Shown here: piece after piece, positions 42,951-53,502 of the stretch
Numbering within the stretch: position 1 is the first letter of the stretch
Layout of the letters: each line of letters opens with the position of its first letter
Assembly: GCA_014607495.2 (NCBI GenBank)
Contig: CP053167.1
Coordinates: 1,116,001 to 1,180,000 of the forward strand
From: Carposina sasakii
Taxonomy: Eukaryota > Arthropoda > Insecta > Lepidoptera > Carposinidae
Direction: 5' to 3'
Length of the DNA stretch: 64,000 bases
Translations under genes and position numbers: made by a program
Notes under the pieces: generated by a model
Told to the model about the DNA's origin: nothing
What the model saw: only the letters and a program-made list of their open reading frames with translations
Database searches by the model: none

Positions 42951-44489
42951 TACCATTTTATATCGATATACCTGTTCATTGTTTGTCATTATTCATAATA
43001 GCAAAAAGCAAGTCATAATGTAAGTCGACTTTAAATTTCAAATTGTAATCTAAACCCTACACCGTAACAGTTATTACAAAACGTACCCTACTAGACCCTA
43101 ATAAGGTAGCAAATGGAGCTTGTCAACGACACCCAGACACGACACGACACAAGTCGACAATAGTCCAATTTGGTTGTAGTTAGGAATTTACATAATGCTG
43201 GGGTGTTACTTGGGTGTTGACTTAAAGCACCCCACTGACTAACCGTTTATTTCGTGAAGCTGCACAGAATTCTCAATGGTAGAAGTACAGATTAGACACA
43301 CAGCAAGAGTGCGGTTCGGAGTCACAATGCAGGCAAGAGATCATACGACCTTCTCAAATTTGATGAGATAAAAATGAGACGCATTCTGAACTGAATCGCT
43401 CCTTCTTCAAATTTAAACAATGAAGATGCGATTTGTTACCTAACTATACGTAGATTTTGTACGTCTTGCTCGGCGTGGATCGGACACACGCTGCGCGAAG
43501 AGACGCTTACCGCTAACCACATACCGAGGCAAGCCCTACACTGGAATAAACAAGAAAAGCGTAAGCTAGCCGGCCTAAACAGACCTTAGGCGGACGATCA
43601 TCACAGAGGCAAAGAACAGCGCATTAAAGCGCCCGTCGAAGCATTCTGCCTGTCCCATATTATACGGATGAAGGAACGTCAAGCGAATTTTTGCAAAACA
43701 GATAGTGTACAGGCCGCTTTACGGATGTGACTGGCGGATGTTTGCAGACGTATGTGCAGATGTTTGCAGACGTATGTGCCTAGTCCAGTTCCAGAGATAT
43801 TACAATTTGTATTAACTACATAGTTTGGCCAAAAAGACTTGAAATGGAAATTAGAATAATTGAAATGATTGCTCATAGATAACTCATGCATTGTCGTATC
43901 GGCACCAATATCTCACGAAATTAGATATTGCTAATATTAATAGTACCTACTAATTACTCACTTGGTAGTTAGGTACATATTTCGAGTGGAAGAAGGATCG
44001 TGGAGCGTAGACTTTAAAAAGTAAAAGAAATCTATATACTACATGTGAACGTAACTAATAGGAACAAAGCTATGCTAGCAGCTGATATTTCCATCCACAT
44101 TTGTTTCGCTATCCGGAATCCAAATTTCATCAAGATCCTTGGATAGATAAGTTTAACGTTTAAAAGTTTAAATAGTTACTACTTTTGCATTGACTTAGTT
44201 ACAAATAGACGTTTAAAAGTTAAAACCAAAGAAGGATCTCAAAAACAAAGCTCTTGACTTCGCTGACGAGACTACGGGATTCCGCTAAAAGCCGTTCCCT
44301 GTTTACAAGTCTCCGAGTTTTATTTATTCTCCTCTTATCCCGGGGTATTCCCGGAAAACGGAAACGCTAGCTAGATTGAGATTAACGAAATATTTTAATC
44401 CCTTTCTCGTTTGAATTGTTTTGTGTTGGCGAATGCATCTGCAGATCTTCACTTTCGTCATGGAGGAATAATGCTTTCGAAAATGTGTA
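42951..44489. other. Unassigned stretch, possibly LINE-derived at 43,380-43,720
   Basis: 43,470-43,640 has GATCGGACACACGCTGCGCG and CCCTACACTGGAATAAACAA, which read IGHTLR and ALHWN, a pattern seen after the reverse transcriptase of some LINEs. The frames are broken. The rest shows nothing recognisable. Confidence 0.45.
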
Positions 44490-44675
44490 ATAAATAAATA
44501 AATAAGTGCCTAATTACATACTACAAAATACCTATACTAATAAGATAATTATGGAAACATCCATGACTCTGTAAAAAACATCGATATTCATTGCACCTAC
44601 CGGGATTCGAACCCAATTGGGTCATTTGTGTCACATTGTGCCAGTAGTCCTGCCAGTCAGTCAATCTCACTAAGT
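44490..44675 (-). mobile_element. SINE-3 fragment
   Basis: Minus-strand: GATATTCATTGCACCTACCG, GGGATTCGAACCCAATTGGG (box B complement at about 44,602-44,613), then GTCCTGCCAGTCAGTCAATC. The box-A side is poorly conserved. Confidence 0.65.
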
Positions 44676-44731
44676 AAAAGAAGAGTTTTACCTACTTACA
44701 TAGGTACAATATGAAGATTGTAAAGTATATA

Positions 44732-44946
44732 CAGGGTGTAACAAAAAGGGTATGTTAAGCGAAAAGCTATGTAAATAGCCCACTGTAGAGAACCCATCCA
44801 CAAAATTTGAGACCCGAAATCACATGTTTATTTTTCCCGATAGTATGGAGAATTTTTAAATATCTCAGGAATTTTCATACAATCTTGAAAAACAAAAATG
44901 TGATTACTTACGAGTCTCAAATTTTGGAACTTTCTGTTACACCCTG
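44732..44946. mobile_element. MITE-A copy 3, right arm deleted internally
   Basis: CAGGGTGTAACAAAAAGGGT start, TA-flanked; the complete left arm; the right arm jumps from CTCAAATTTTGGAA to CTTTCTGTTACACCCTG, losing about 45 bp. Confidence 0.85.
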
Positions 44947-45221
44947 TATACCTAGTCTACAAAAAATAAATAAAACAGTGGCCACTGGAAATCCCATTAT
45001 TACGGATTACATCTAGACATAGGGTTGCCGCGTGTTTTGCATTTTCCTCGCGTCTCGTCGTCGCGATAACATCTACCTGTAAAACATGGGACAGCCGGGG
45101 ACAGCCCTGGAATTCTAATTCAGCTGTGAACTATGACGTTTTGTTTACTGTTATGTGAACCGAACGGAATTGCCAGTGAATGGGTCGAATTACCGCTTCA
45201 CCTCGTAGAGTCGAGCGCAGC

Positions 45222-45290
45222 GTGAGTAGACCACTCGCGAGGTGGACGGACGATCTAGTCGGGGTTGCGGGTATGTGCTGTAGGCCGTTT
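45222..45290 (+). pseudogene. LINE-A ORF2 C-terminal scrap
   Basis: The frame reads SRPLARWTDDLVGVAG and then diverges. It matches the 52.1-kb remnant (GRPPARWTDDLAKIAG). The LGEAY...QQWT end is missing. Confidence 0.65.
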
Positions 45291-45299
45291 CCAACTGAA

Positions 45300-45926
45300 A
45301 TTGGGGTCATACGGGGAAGCTTTTCACTTCTGGAAGGTGATAACTTCCTATGACTCGTATGATAATGACACCTAACATGAAATTATGAAGACAACGAACT
45401 ACTACAAAACTTCAAAAGCCTAGAGCTGTGTAGGGCTGTAGGCATTTTGAATTTTCTTTTGTGGTAATAAAATCTAACAAAATGTCTCAAACAATATTTA
45501 TAGGTCATAATACGATAGAACTTGGCTTAAACCCGTATTCCCGCAAACGCCTGAGACCTCAAAGGCAGGACATTGAGGAGATGTTGATAACTGACGTAAT
45601 CATATACGAGTAGAACTGCCAACGTGGCTTACGTGGCGCTATCACCAATCACTGGCTTTACTTTCTACCATAGTCTACCCTTTCGCCCATCACCGCAGCT
45701 TTTCTAAAGAAGCATTAAGACACCTCCTGCTATCCTTCCTCCATAGCTAAGACTCTTTCAGGGCAGCTTAGTGTCCTTTACAGCGAAAAAGGGACAGTAA
45801 TAAAGAGAAATCGTGTTGTATCACCCTTGTATCGCCCTTGTACAGCTTAAGGTCGTATTAGGGCACTGGTGGTTGCGTAACCAGCACTAAAATAGAGGTA
45901 TGATGTAAATATGTTGTAAATGAACC
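45300..45926. other. Unassigned stretch
   Basis: No coding or repeat signal recognised. Confidence 0.4.
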
Positions 45927-46090
45927 CTGTGCTCCTGGGCTTTGCTGGAATACATCAGCTGCATCTCCTTCCGTGCATGTCGTAAGAATCGACTTAAGAA
46001 CTCAGAGGTGTTCTCTTAGGCTATCACCTAGTAACTCCGCACTGATCTTATTTTACATCTGGCCCTGCAATGGCAAACGTTCCATTGAAT
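45927..46090 (-). repeat. Family B repeat, near complete
   Basis: CTGTGCTCCTGGGCTTTGCT, GGAATACATCAGCTGCATCT, CCTTCCGTGCATGTCGTAAG, ACTCCGCACTGATCTTATTT, CATCTGGCCCTGCAATGGCA. Confidence 0.7.
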
Positions 46091-46744
46091 CTGTCTCCAG
46101 ACCGATTTATCATTATGACCTTATCTCATCGTAGCACAATTTTCATGCCTTCAAAGAGTTTTGTCACACGTATTATTGGTTAATGTATATTAAGCATACG
46201 TATCTTTATAGTTCACATTCTGTTTTTTCTATTAGTTTTAATACCTTATAGTCGCTAGTTAGGTCCCCCCGGGATTTTCTATGCTTTGTTATGCATTTTT
46301 CTGGTCTGCTCACAGGAGTTGCAGAGGCCGGGAATGAGTGGTGCGCCAATCCCGGTATAGCAAACGTGACAGTGGGATTTCTTTTTACCTAACTAGTTTC
46401 GTGTCAAAATATATTCACTAATTTTGAAAAGACCTTATATATATATTTAAGCTCTCATGATGAACGATTCTGTACCATGGTATCCTAGTAAGGTTTGTCC
46501 CTAAGCTATAAAGGTTGCAGGTCGTTATTAAAGATGTTATCCGAAACATCAAACAGATAGGTATCGCTTTCCATCCTTTGAAAAAATCCAACCGGGTGTT
46601 ACAATAAAATAAATACGCGAGTTAAGCAATGCAAGTCGCTGTTTGCAACCAGATGGGTTAATGGCTTAGTTGATGGAGCTTATAAAAAATACCAACTTAA
46701 ATAAACGGTTGTTTTCCCAAAGTTTTTTTGTTGCAAAAATACGA
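46091..46744. other. Unassigned stretch
   Basis: 46,205-46,262 resembles 26,425-26,485, next to MITE-I. Otherwise nothing recognised. Confidence 0.4.
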
Positions 46745-46897
46745 GGAAGATCTTGTAGCCATGTTTAGCTGCTGGAAGATCAGTGCCAAATTGCTAGGTC
46801 ATCACTTGAGATAACACCTTTGGTTGTCTCGAACCTTACGACATGCATGGAAGGAGATGCACTTTACGTGTTGTAGTGAAGGCCCGCATCAGTACAC
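46745..46897 (+). repeat. Family B repeat
   Basis: GTAGCCATGTTTAGCTGCTG, GATCAGTGCCAAATTGCTAG, CCTTACGACATGCATGGAAG, GAAGGCCCGCATCAGTACAC. Confidence 0.65.
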
Positions 46898-47269
46898 TTC
46901 ATAGGTACATAAAAAGAAATTCACATAAAAACAAGTTAATTTTTAAACTTAGATACGTACGTCTGCAGCATTATGATAACGTCCAAATTACATTTTTTTT
47001 TGTATCTTTCTCTGAAGCACGTTACGTTTTTTCCCTGTATTTTCGTATTATATTTTCCTTGTAGATAGGAGCCAGTTTTTCTTCGGTTCAGGTGTACATT
47101 TGGTATCCATTTCTTTTTAGTGCTTTAGTAAGGAATATTGTAAAAAGAAAAAGGCTTGTTTCTTCAGTGAAAAACTTTGGCAGATGATGTAGACTCTACC
47201 AATGTTATGCCAATTTAATAAATAGGTTGAAGTCTTACTTCTTACGCATGTTATATATTGGTTCCTAGG

Positions 47270-47370
47270 ATCGGTAAGGAATTCAGGGGCGTTCTCTCAG
47301 GTGATGAGCTAGAAACATCTCATTGACCTCCTACATCTGGCTCCGCTTTACTAAACGTGGCTAATCCTTC
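47270..47370 (-). repeat. Family B repeat, middle part
   Basis: GGGGCGTTCTCTCAGGTGAT, GAGCTAGAAACATCTCATTG, ACATCTGGCTCCGCTTTACT, AAACGTGGCTAATCCTTCAT, GATCATGG. Confidence 0.65.
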
Positions 47371-48234
47371 ATGATCATGGAGAAAGAAGGTATAAAAGAG
47401 GAGGTGGGACTATGAACCGAGTCGTATGGCAGTCGTGAGGCCATAACGTCGTGATAGGGGCGGAGCTTCAGGGCCAGTATGTGTAACGCAGTAGCTATAA
47501 CCACACGCTTATGCAAGTAGTTTGGCTAGTCACTACAAGGTGGTTTCTATGTAAATGTAAGGACGCTCCCCTCGTCCCATACTTCAGCCCCGCTCAGCGG
47601 CACACTATTTTTGTATGAAAATATACACTTAGCCGCTCCTCTTTTATTTCTTCTCCATGTTCATGATCCTTCGTGGTGATCCATCCTTTGACACCACCCT
47701 ACTATGGTTTCTAACAAAACCCAGTAGGAATAATACCACGAAGGAAATCATTGGATACGAGTATATGGGTAGCCAAATAACATTGCTGTAGTGTGTAGTT
47801 ATGTATATAATTCTTTTTAACGCCCACTAGGCATTACCGAATCCATTTCACTTATGTTCAGGATTTCACGTATTTTTTGTACATATAAAAAGTTGCGGTT
47901 GGTTTCTTGAATCGCCAGAAATCTATTTAATAAAGTAGCGGGAGTTTTGTCTCATACTTCATCCCCTCCGCCATATTTCTGGCGTTGCCTGCCAATTCCC
48001 TAATTTATTATTTTAATAACTAAACTTGGTTTGCCAACTTGGGGGCTCCCGTTAGCCAACTTTGATAAAGGCGGGTTAATGCTTCAACTTCGAGGATTGA
48101 TACTTTGCGAGTTTTTAAAAATAAAATCTGAACTGAAAAGAAAGTGCAAGAAAATTTAGTTACCTTACCATGACGTAGCAAGTAAGAAGAATAACCGTTT
48201 ACTTAAAAGAATAAAACTAGAGTCGATATCTCTA
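47371..48234. other. Unassigned stretch
   Basis: 47,380-47,660 is flanked by GATCATGGAGAAAGAAGGTA and, inverted, AAATTTCTTCTCCATGTTCATGATC-like sequence: 'ATCATGGAGAA' at 47,374 and 'TTCTCCATGTTCATGATC' at 47,651. A ~290-bp foldback element is possible, bounded also by AAAAGAGGAG and CTCCTCTTTT. No gene seen. Confidence 0.4.
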
Positions 48235-48360
48235 CTCAGCCAGCAGCATGTACGTTTTACATGCATTCTAGGTGCTTGGATCTGGTCATCGCTTCGTCGT
48301 TGCCTGTGATGGCAATTATGAGTCGTCAAATGTAAGGGTAAGCTGAGGTTAGTAAGCCTG
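48235..48360 (+). repeat. Family G repeat, decayed
   Basis: TCTAGGTGCTTGGATCTGGT, TGGCAATTATGAGTCGTCAA, ATGTAAGGGTAAGCTGAGGT match the order seen at 58,875-59,010 with many changes. Confidence 0.5.
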
Positions 48361-48450
48361 GTGTTAGGCAAATAATACTTATCCAGGATTAAATGTGCCT
48401 CTTCCTTAGAATGTGGCTAATAGATAGGTAATATACCTATATGTATGTAA

Positions 48451-48792
48451 GCGGTGATAGCCCAGTGGTTAAGACGTTCACCTTGGGAGGCGTAAGTTCG
48501 ATCCCAGTCACGGGCCTGTACCAATGAATTTATTTCATGTACAGATTTTAATGTTGTAAAAACTGTCACTTAGCTCGTGCCTCGGAAAGTACGTAAAACC
48601 GTTGGTCCTGCGCCGGATCTTTCTCCGGTCGTGTCGGCTTCCGTCCCATCGGACTATGAGAGTAACGGAATAGAGAGTGAATCTGTGTTTGCGCACACAC
48701 TTGTGCACTATAATATTTCCTGCGTACCTGGCCAATCTCCGTAGAGATTGGTCTCCTTGGCCGAAATACGGTCGGAGATCATCATCATCATG
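48451..48792 (+). mobile_element. SINE-2, full length, tRNA-derived
   Basis: The tRNA-like head GGTGATAGCCCAGTGGTTAA (box A) and TAAGTTCGATCCCAG (box B) at about 48,453-48,520 is the internal Pol III promoter. The body contains AGCTCGTGCCTCGGAAAGTA, GGTCGTGTCGGCTTCCGTCC and GCGCACACACTTGTGCACTA. The 3' end GCCGAAATACGGTCGGAGAT and (CAT)n tail are shared with LINE-B at 39.5 kb. A short ATGTAA flanks both ends (48,445-48,450; 48,790-48,795), possibly the target duplication. Confidence 0.85.
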
Positions 48793-49168
48793 TAAGAATA
48801 TTTTAAGCTTAAATAGGTACTTTACGAGTTGATCTACGGAAATTATCTGTAAATTATATGGAAGACTTGTTTTAGTACAAGGATCTTATATTGTTTGAAT
48901 TAGATAGCATAGACTAAATACTAACATTTGTATTTGTCATTGACTAAACAGTCGCTATTCATTTGATATCTTAGTCATAATAACTATTCCATTTGTAATC
49001 AGGTCACAGTAGGTACTCGTGGATATAGTTTCTTGTTTGTGACTAAGATCGTGACAAATGCCATTTTAGTCAATCTCTATATAGTAACTGTTGAACAAAT
49101 ACTAAATATCTTGTCGGTACCTATTAAGTCTTAAAGTGACTTAGTTAACTTATTCAGCAATACATATA

Positions 49169-49345
49169 CAGGATGTAACGGAAAGGGTATATTAAGCGAA
49201 AAGCTATGTAAATAGCCCACTATAGAGAGCCTAAATTTGAGACTCAAAATCACATGTTTATTTTTCAAGATTATATGTATGAACATTCCTGAAATTTTGT
49301 GGGTAGGTTCCTTTTAGTGGGCTATTTATATAGCTTTTCTTTAGC
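49169..49345. mobile_element. MITE-A copy 4, right end missing
   Basis: CAGGATGTAACGGAAAGGGT start; the right arm breaks at TATAGCTTTTCTTTAGCTAG, where family B begins almost at once. Confidence 0.8.
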
Positions 49346-49354
49346 TAGCCATAT

Positions 49355-49520
49355 CACTGCAGGATCATGGAGGAGATTCCTACAGTCACGTTTAGCGGGG
49401 CATTATGTAAATGAAAAAGTTTAAAACGCTTAAAAGAACGTCCCCGAGTTACTTAGTCGACTCTTACGAAATGCACGGAAGAAGATGCAGCTGATGTATT
49501 CTAGTGAAGCCCTGCATAAT
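49355..49520 (+). repeat. Family B repeat
   Basis: ACTGCAGGATCATGGAGGAG, TACAGTCACGTTTAGCGGGG, TTAGTCGACTCTTACGAAAT, GATGCAGCTGATGTATTCTA, GTGAAGCCCTGCAT. Confidence 0.7.
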
Positions 49521-49650
49521 TTTAAAACGGACATTGACAAACTCGCAAATGAATGCTGGTTTTCGGTTATACCTTTATAAAAATAGAAGACAATATTTGC
49601 TTTATAATTACTTTCGAGTCTAATATAGACATCATAATATTGTCAATTAT

Positions 49651-49862
49651 GCCGCGTGGTGCCGGCAGAGTAGAATTCGTACCACCCCATGTCTGCCCGT
49701 GGGTATCGTACGAGGCGATTAAGGGTTTCCGGGACCTAGTCCAAAATACAAACTGCGGTCGCCTACCCAGCATGGTGACTAAATACCCCCCATGGCAGTC
49801 TTATGGCGTGCCCTGGGGGAGGCCTACGTCGAGCAGTGGACTGCAATAGGCTGATGATGATG
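49651..49862 (+). mobile_element. SINE-1 with 15-bp target duplication and internal deletion
   Basis: AATATTGTCAATTAT flanks it at 49,636-49,650 and 49,863-49,877. GCCGCGTGGTGCCGGCAGAG to AATAGGCTGATGATGATG. About 35 bp of the body (the GGTGGGCAGCAGCGCCTCCC block) is missing. The best proof in the window that SINE-1 moves by retroposition. Confidence 0.9.
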
Positions 49863-50511
49863 AATATTGTCAATTATTAATATCTTAATCAAAATTAAAA
49901 GGTCAAATAACCATTTGCAAAGTTCAAGTGGTAACCACAGACAATTTTCGCTACAAACAACTACCATCGTACGGTCAGGCAGTCACACCGGTTTCCCTCC
50001 ACCATAGAAAAACGACATAACCACCAACATCGTATTAATGCAAAAAACTACTTTAAACCGCAACCGTTGAAAACCGAATTAGCATGTAATATAAGATTAG
50101 GTTGTACTTAAGGAGAATTTGAGTTTAAGTCAGCTGATTTAGGGTATGTTTTGGGTTGGCAGTCTGTTGTTGGGTTGGTACCGTGTTTTAGCTTTAGGCA
50201 ATCTGGGTATAATGTTTCTCGGTAGAGACGATTACATGGAACAAGTCCCGTGCCTGGTTTGGGAACTAACATTTTTGTAACAGATAATGTCACCAAATAT
50301 ATCGCCACTAGCGCCACCGTTTAATGGCATATTTGTAGGAACCTATTTCAAGCCTATTTCGTGTGAACCTTAGGTAGATGATATGGCTTTGTGAAACCGG
50401 TTTAGGTTTATTAGTTGTATTGAACAGAGATCATTTTAAAATACAATCGACCACCGACGGAGTATGAAAGGGTTTTTTAATAAATAAAGTAAATTCGTCA
50501 TCCGAGTAATT

Positions 50512-50583
50512 GACCCGGTAGCTCAGTGGTTAGAGCGCTAGCACGGTATGCAGAGGTCGTGGGTTCGATTCCCACTCGGGTGA
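50512..50583 (+). pseudogene. tRNA-like sequence, probably non-functional
   Basis: It has U8-A9, the D arm GCTC/GAGC (TAGCTCAGTGGTTAGAGC), and a perfect T arm GTGGG TTCGATT CCCAC containing box B. The acceptor GACCCGG pairs with TCGGGTG except a G-G clash at 1:72 and a G-U at 7:66. The anticodon arm is one base short with no clean 5-bp stem, and C replaces U33 in the most plausible loop. A T8 run follows 3 bases later, as at Pol III terminators. Most likely a pseudo-tRNA or a SINE head, but a divergent tRNA cannot be excluded. Confidence 0.55.
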
Positions 50584-50754
50584 GGAATTTTTTTTATTTC
50601 TTTTTTAATAATTTTATAAATAAGGTAAAGTAAAAATTTTTAATTGTGGAAGCGAGGTAGTTGCTTAATAGCTAAGCTGCGTCTTGCTTACACAATGGAA
50701 ACAACCCTGCTATAAGAGTTCATTGTTTCATGGCTTTGTTTCCGAAATGCATCA

Positions 50755-50968
50755 TCATCATAAAGGAGACCCCACAGTCACGTGCTGGATACATTATGTT
50801 AATGACGTCACGATCTTAAATAATACTTACACGCAGCAAATGTAAAAAATCAGTGACAACTTGCTAGCTCATCACCTGAGGAAACACTTCTGATTTGCTT
50901 ACTCGACTCTTACGACATACACGGAAGGAGATGCAGCTGATGTATTCTAGTGAAGCCCCGTACAGCAC
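50755..50968 (+). repeat. Family B repeat, near complete
   Basis: ATCATAAAGGAGACCCCACA, GTCACGTGCTGGATACATTA, CAGTGACAACTTGCTAGCTC, CTCTTACGACATACACGGAA, GTGAAGCCCCGTACAGCACA. It contains about 35 bp extra near 50,810-50,845. Confidence 0.75.
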
Positions 50969-51934
50969 AGGATAGTAAAACTCTAGGTCACATTACGAGC
51001 TACCAGTTTGATTAGGACCAGTCGGCTTTAACTTTATCAAAACAATACAAACTAGACTCCATCCATAGTTTAGTGTGTGATTTCGGAACTAACACTTCTG
51101 CGCAAAGCAACTAGCGCCATCGTTGATATAAACTATTTGGTAAAACGCAGATAACATTAAACCTAGTTTTATTACTGTTTACAGTTGTAAAAATAAGTAT
51201 TAAGAAAGTTCAGCTGAAATTGACTGTTAAGCAGGAAGGAAGAATAGAGAGGAGAAGCTATATTCGAGGTAGACTAGTTAGACACGGTGAATTATAAATT
51301 AAGTTATTCAAATAAATAAAGTGGTGATAGCCAGATGGTTTGCCAATTTCTATACTAGAGGTCATAAAGAATATCGGATACATTTTATTTCGAATTTGAA
51401 ATTTTGTATGAAAATAATAGAACACTTAATCTGTATATGCAAAAAACGTGCAGGCAGCCTTTTTAATAATGAAAAATAGTTTCGAGTTTAGATAAGTAAT
51501 AAATTACGAAATAAGGACAGGAAGATGATGACTAGCGTCGGTCAATGTAGGCTATGTACGGTCGGATACGGGTATGTGCGCAGTCTAGCGTAAACCGATC
51601 ACTGACTAGGGTATCATGGAGTTTTGCAATATGATGGCGGGCGCCTAGTCGTACCTAGTGCCTTTGCTACGTGGATTTCATAAAATCTTTCTGCCCATTC
51701 TTATAATGTGGGTTGAAGGCACATTGAAATTCATTACCTGTTACCATTACAGAGGCGACACTATTTTCTATAAAAAAAACGGTATGCCAGCTCCTTGTTA
51801 TTCTTCCTTCAAAGTGTTGAGCACAGTTGCATCGGTAGTAAACTAGTTTGATAAACTTGATTAGGTTTATAATAATATGATGTTTCATTCAGCAGATATA
51901 AAAGGGAGTTGCGATAATAGCTGTTGGTATTAAC

Positions 51935-51990
51935 CTGCCGCGCCATAGGTCCTAGCGTCGAAGCCTGGTAGGTGGATGGGAAAGTATATT
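51935..51990 (+). mobile_element. SINE-3 scrap
   Basis: CCTGCCGCGCCATAGGTCCT, AGCGTCGAAGCCTGGTAGGT: the box-B region of SINE-3 with changes. 50,970-51,934 before it shows only a family-J-like fragment at 51,060-51,130. Confidence 0.55.
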
Positions 51991-52017
51991 CTGTGTCCTA
52001 TAGGTAGTTCGAAGAAC

Positions 52018-52219
52018 TGATGGCCGATGGAGTCGGAAAGTTCTAGAGTGGATATCACGTATCGGCAAACGCAGCGTGGGAAGACCACCCGCGAGGTGGA
52101 CGGACGACCTGGCCAAGATCGCGGGCATCGGTTGGATGCAGGCTGGTTCCGACCGGTCAGAGTGGAGGTTGTTGGGGGAGGCCTATGTCCAACAGTGGAC
52201 TTCTCAGGGCTGTAAATGA
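52018..52219 (+). mobile_element. LINE-A 3' end
   Basis: It contains the ORF2 C-terminal remnant (52,076-52,219) and ends TGTAAATGATCATTATGATA, a decayed (GAT)n tail. The source-type element for the SINE-1 tail. Confidence 0.8.
52076..52219 (+). pseudogene. LINE-A ORF2 C-terminal remnant
   Basis: A 47-residue open frame closing with TGA. It contains VGRPPARWTDDLAKIAG, then DRSEWRLLGEAYVQQWT. The order RW.DD(L/I)...AG..W...A.DR..W..L.EA...QQWT is the usual C-terminal end of a group of lepidopteran LINE ORF2 proteins. A longer open frame in the other register is a shadow. Upstream, the frame is lost by 52,075. Confidence 0.8.
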
Positions 52220-52313
52220 TCATTATGATAGGTAGTTACTTTTTCACTCTGCTAAAACCACTGATTTTGATTAAACTTAGCTATTCAAGCCAATACCTAT
52301 AACTTACTACCCT

Positions 52314-52564
52314 GGTGCCGGCAGAGTAGAGTTTGTACTACCCCTGCCTGCCCTGTGGGTATCGTACGAGGCGATTAAGGGTTTCTGGGAGGTGGGCAGC
52401 AGCGCCTCCCGAACTGACAACATAGTCCCAAAAATAACACTGCGGTCACCAACCCGCCTGCCCAGCGTGGTGACTATGGGCAAAACCCCCCTGTGGCAGT
52501 AGCCTTGTGGCGTGCCCTGGGGGAGGCCTACGTCCAGCAGTGGACTGCAATAGGCTGAAGAAGA
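52314..52564 (+). mobile_element. SINE-1, full length, (GAA)n tail
   Basis: GGTGCCGGCAGAGTAGAGTT to GTCCAGCAGTGGACTGCAAT, AGGCTGAAGAAGAA. It lacks only the first ~9 bases. The 'GTGGCAGTAGCCTTG' variant is shared with 18.4 kb and 55.9 kb, defining a subfamily. Confidence 0.85.
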
Positions 52565-52904
52565 ACTACCCTGGACACTAGAATAAGACATCATTTATAA
52601 GCGATATGGATCACGTGGGCGAAGTCGCATGCAGGCGTCGGCTAGTTACAACATCGTATAGAGTTAATATCGTACTCGTATAAGGAAACTATTATAAATT
52701 TAAAGTTATAAATAAGTAAAATTCAATATGGTGGCCGCAAATAAATGTTCGATTTAGGCCACCTTTTTAATTTCCTGCTCCAATGAACTTAATCGAAATT
52801 TCAAACAAAACTTACATGATTTGTAAGTAGTATGTAATATATTTTACAAACATGAACTCAAATAGCGTATCTAAGCTATGTTTTGTGTAAAATAAAGCAA
52901 TCTA

Positions 52905-53502
52905 TACCTACATATAATAAAAATATAACGGATCGCTGTATGTACATGGAAGATATATGAGAAAAAATATTATAGAATACCTTTATCAACGCATTTACTT
53001 CTATGCTGCTCTGGGAGTGAAAAAAAATTATAATACTACAGCTGCTTCTCTTCCCGGGCATACTGTACAAGTCAGTAGAGGGACATGAGGGTCTTGGTGT
53101 TTTGTAGGCGATGGGCTGACCACCTGTCACTACTAACCGAACTTATACATCTCAATTATACCTTCAAAATTGGTCATAAGTGGCAACATGTGGTTCTATC
53201 GGCCCTTGGTGCTCTGCCTGCCCCGTAATGGATAAAGGCGTGATTATATGTATGTATGTTATCCACACAATAGTACCCAAAACAATGTTTTTTTGATTTT
53301 TTGTCTGTTTGTTTGTGCGTGCACGCTAATCTCAGAAACGGCTGAACCGTTTCGATGCAGTTTTCAAGAATATATTGTGACAGGTCCCACTTAACATAAA
53401 GGCTACTTTTTATCAAGGGAAAATGTATTTGTCCCGGATAATTTCGATATTTTGTTTTTTTTTCTGTAGTCCACGCGGACGGAGTCGCGGGCGTCCACTA
53501 GT
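52905..53502 (+). mobile_element. Helitron interrupted by SINE-E
   Basis: CTATACCTACATATAATAAA start, GGATCGCTGTATGTACATGG, insert at 53,056-53,260, then AATAGTACCCAAAACAATGT, AACGGCTGAACCGTTTCGAT, CCACGCGGACGGAGTCGCGG, GCGTCCACTAGT. About 85 bp of unclear sequence precedes the insert. Confidence 0.8.
53056..53260 (+). mobile_element. SINE-E, full copy in a Helitron
   Basis: Same extent as 37,688-37,893 (GGGCATACTGTACAAGTCAG to TATATGTATGTATGT). Identical 5' starts in two copies support this as the real 5' end of the family. Confidence 0.8.

Noticed and set aside
50512..50583. Functional tRNA gene
   Set aside because: The anticodon arm is one base short, position 33 is not U in the best fold, and the 1:72 pair is mismatched. 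Listed as tRNA-like only.
52027..52215. 62-codon open frame with basic composition
   Set aside because: Out-of-frame shadow of the LINE-A ORF2 end, whose true frame runs 52,076-52,219.
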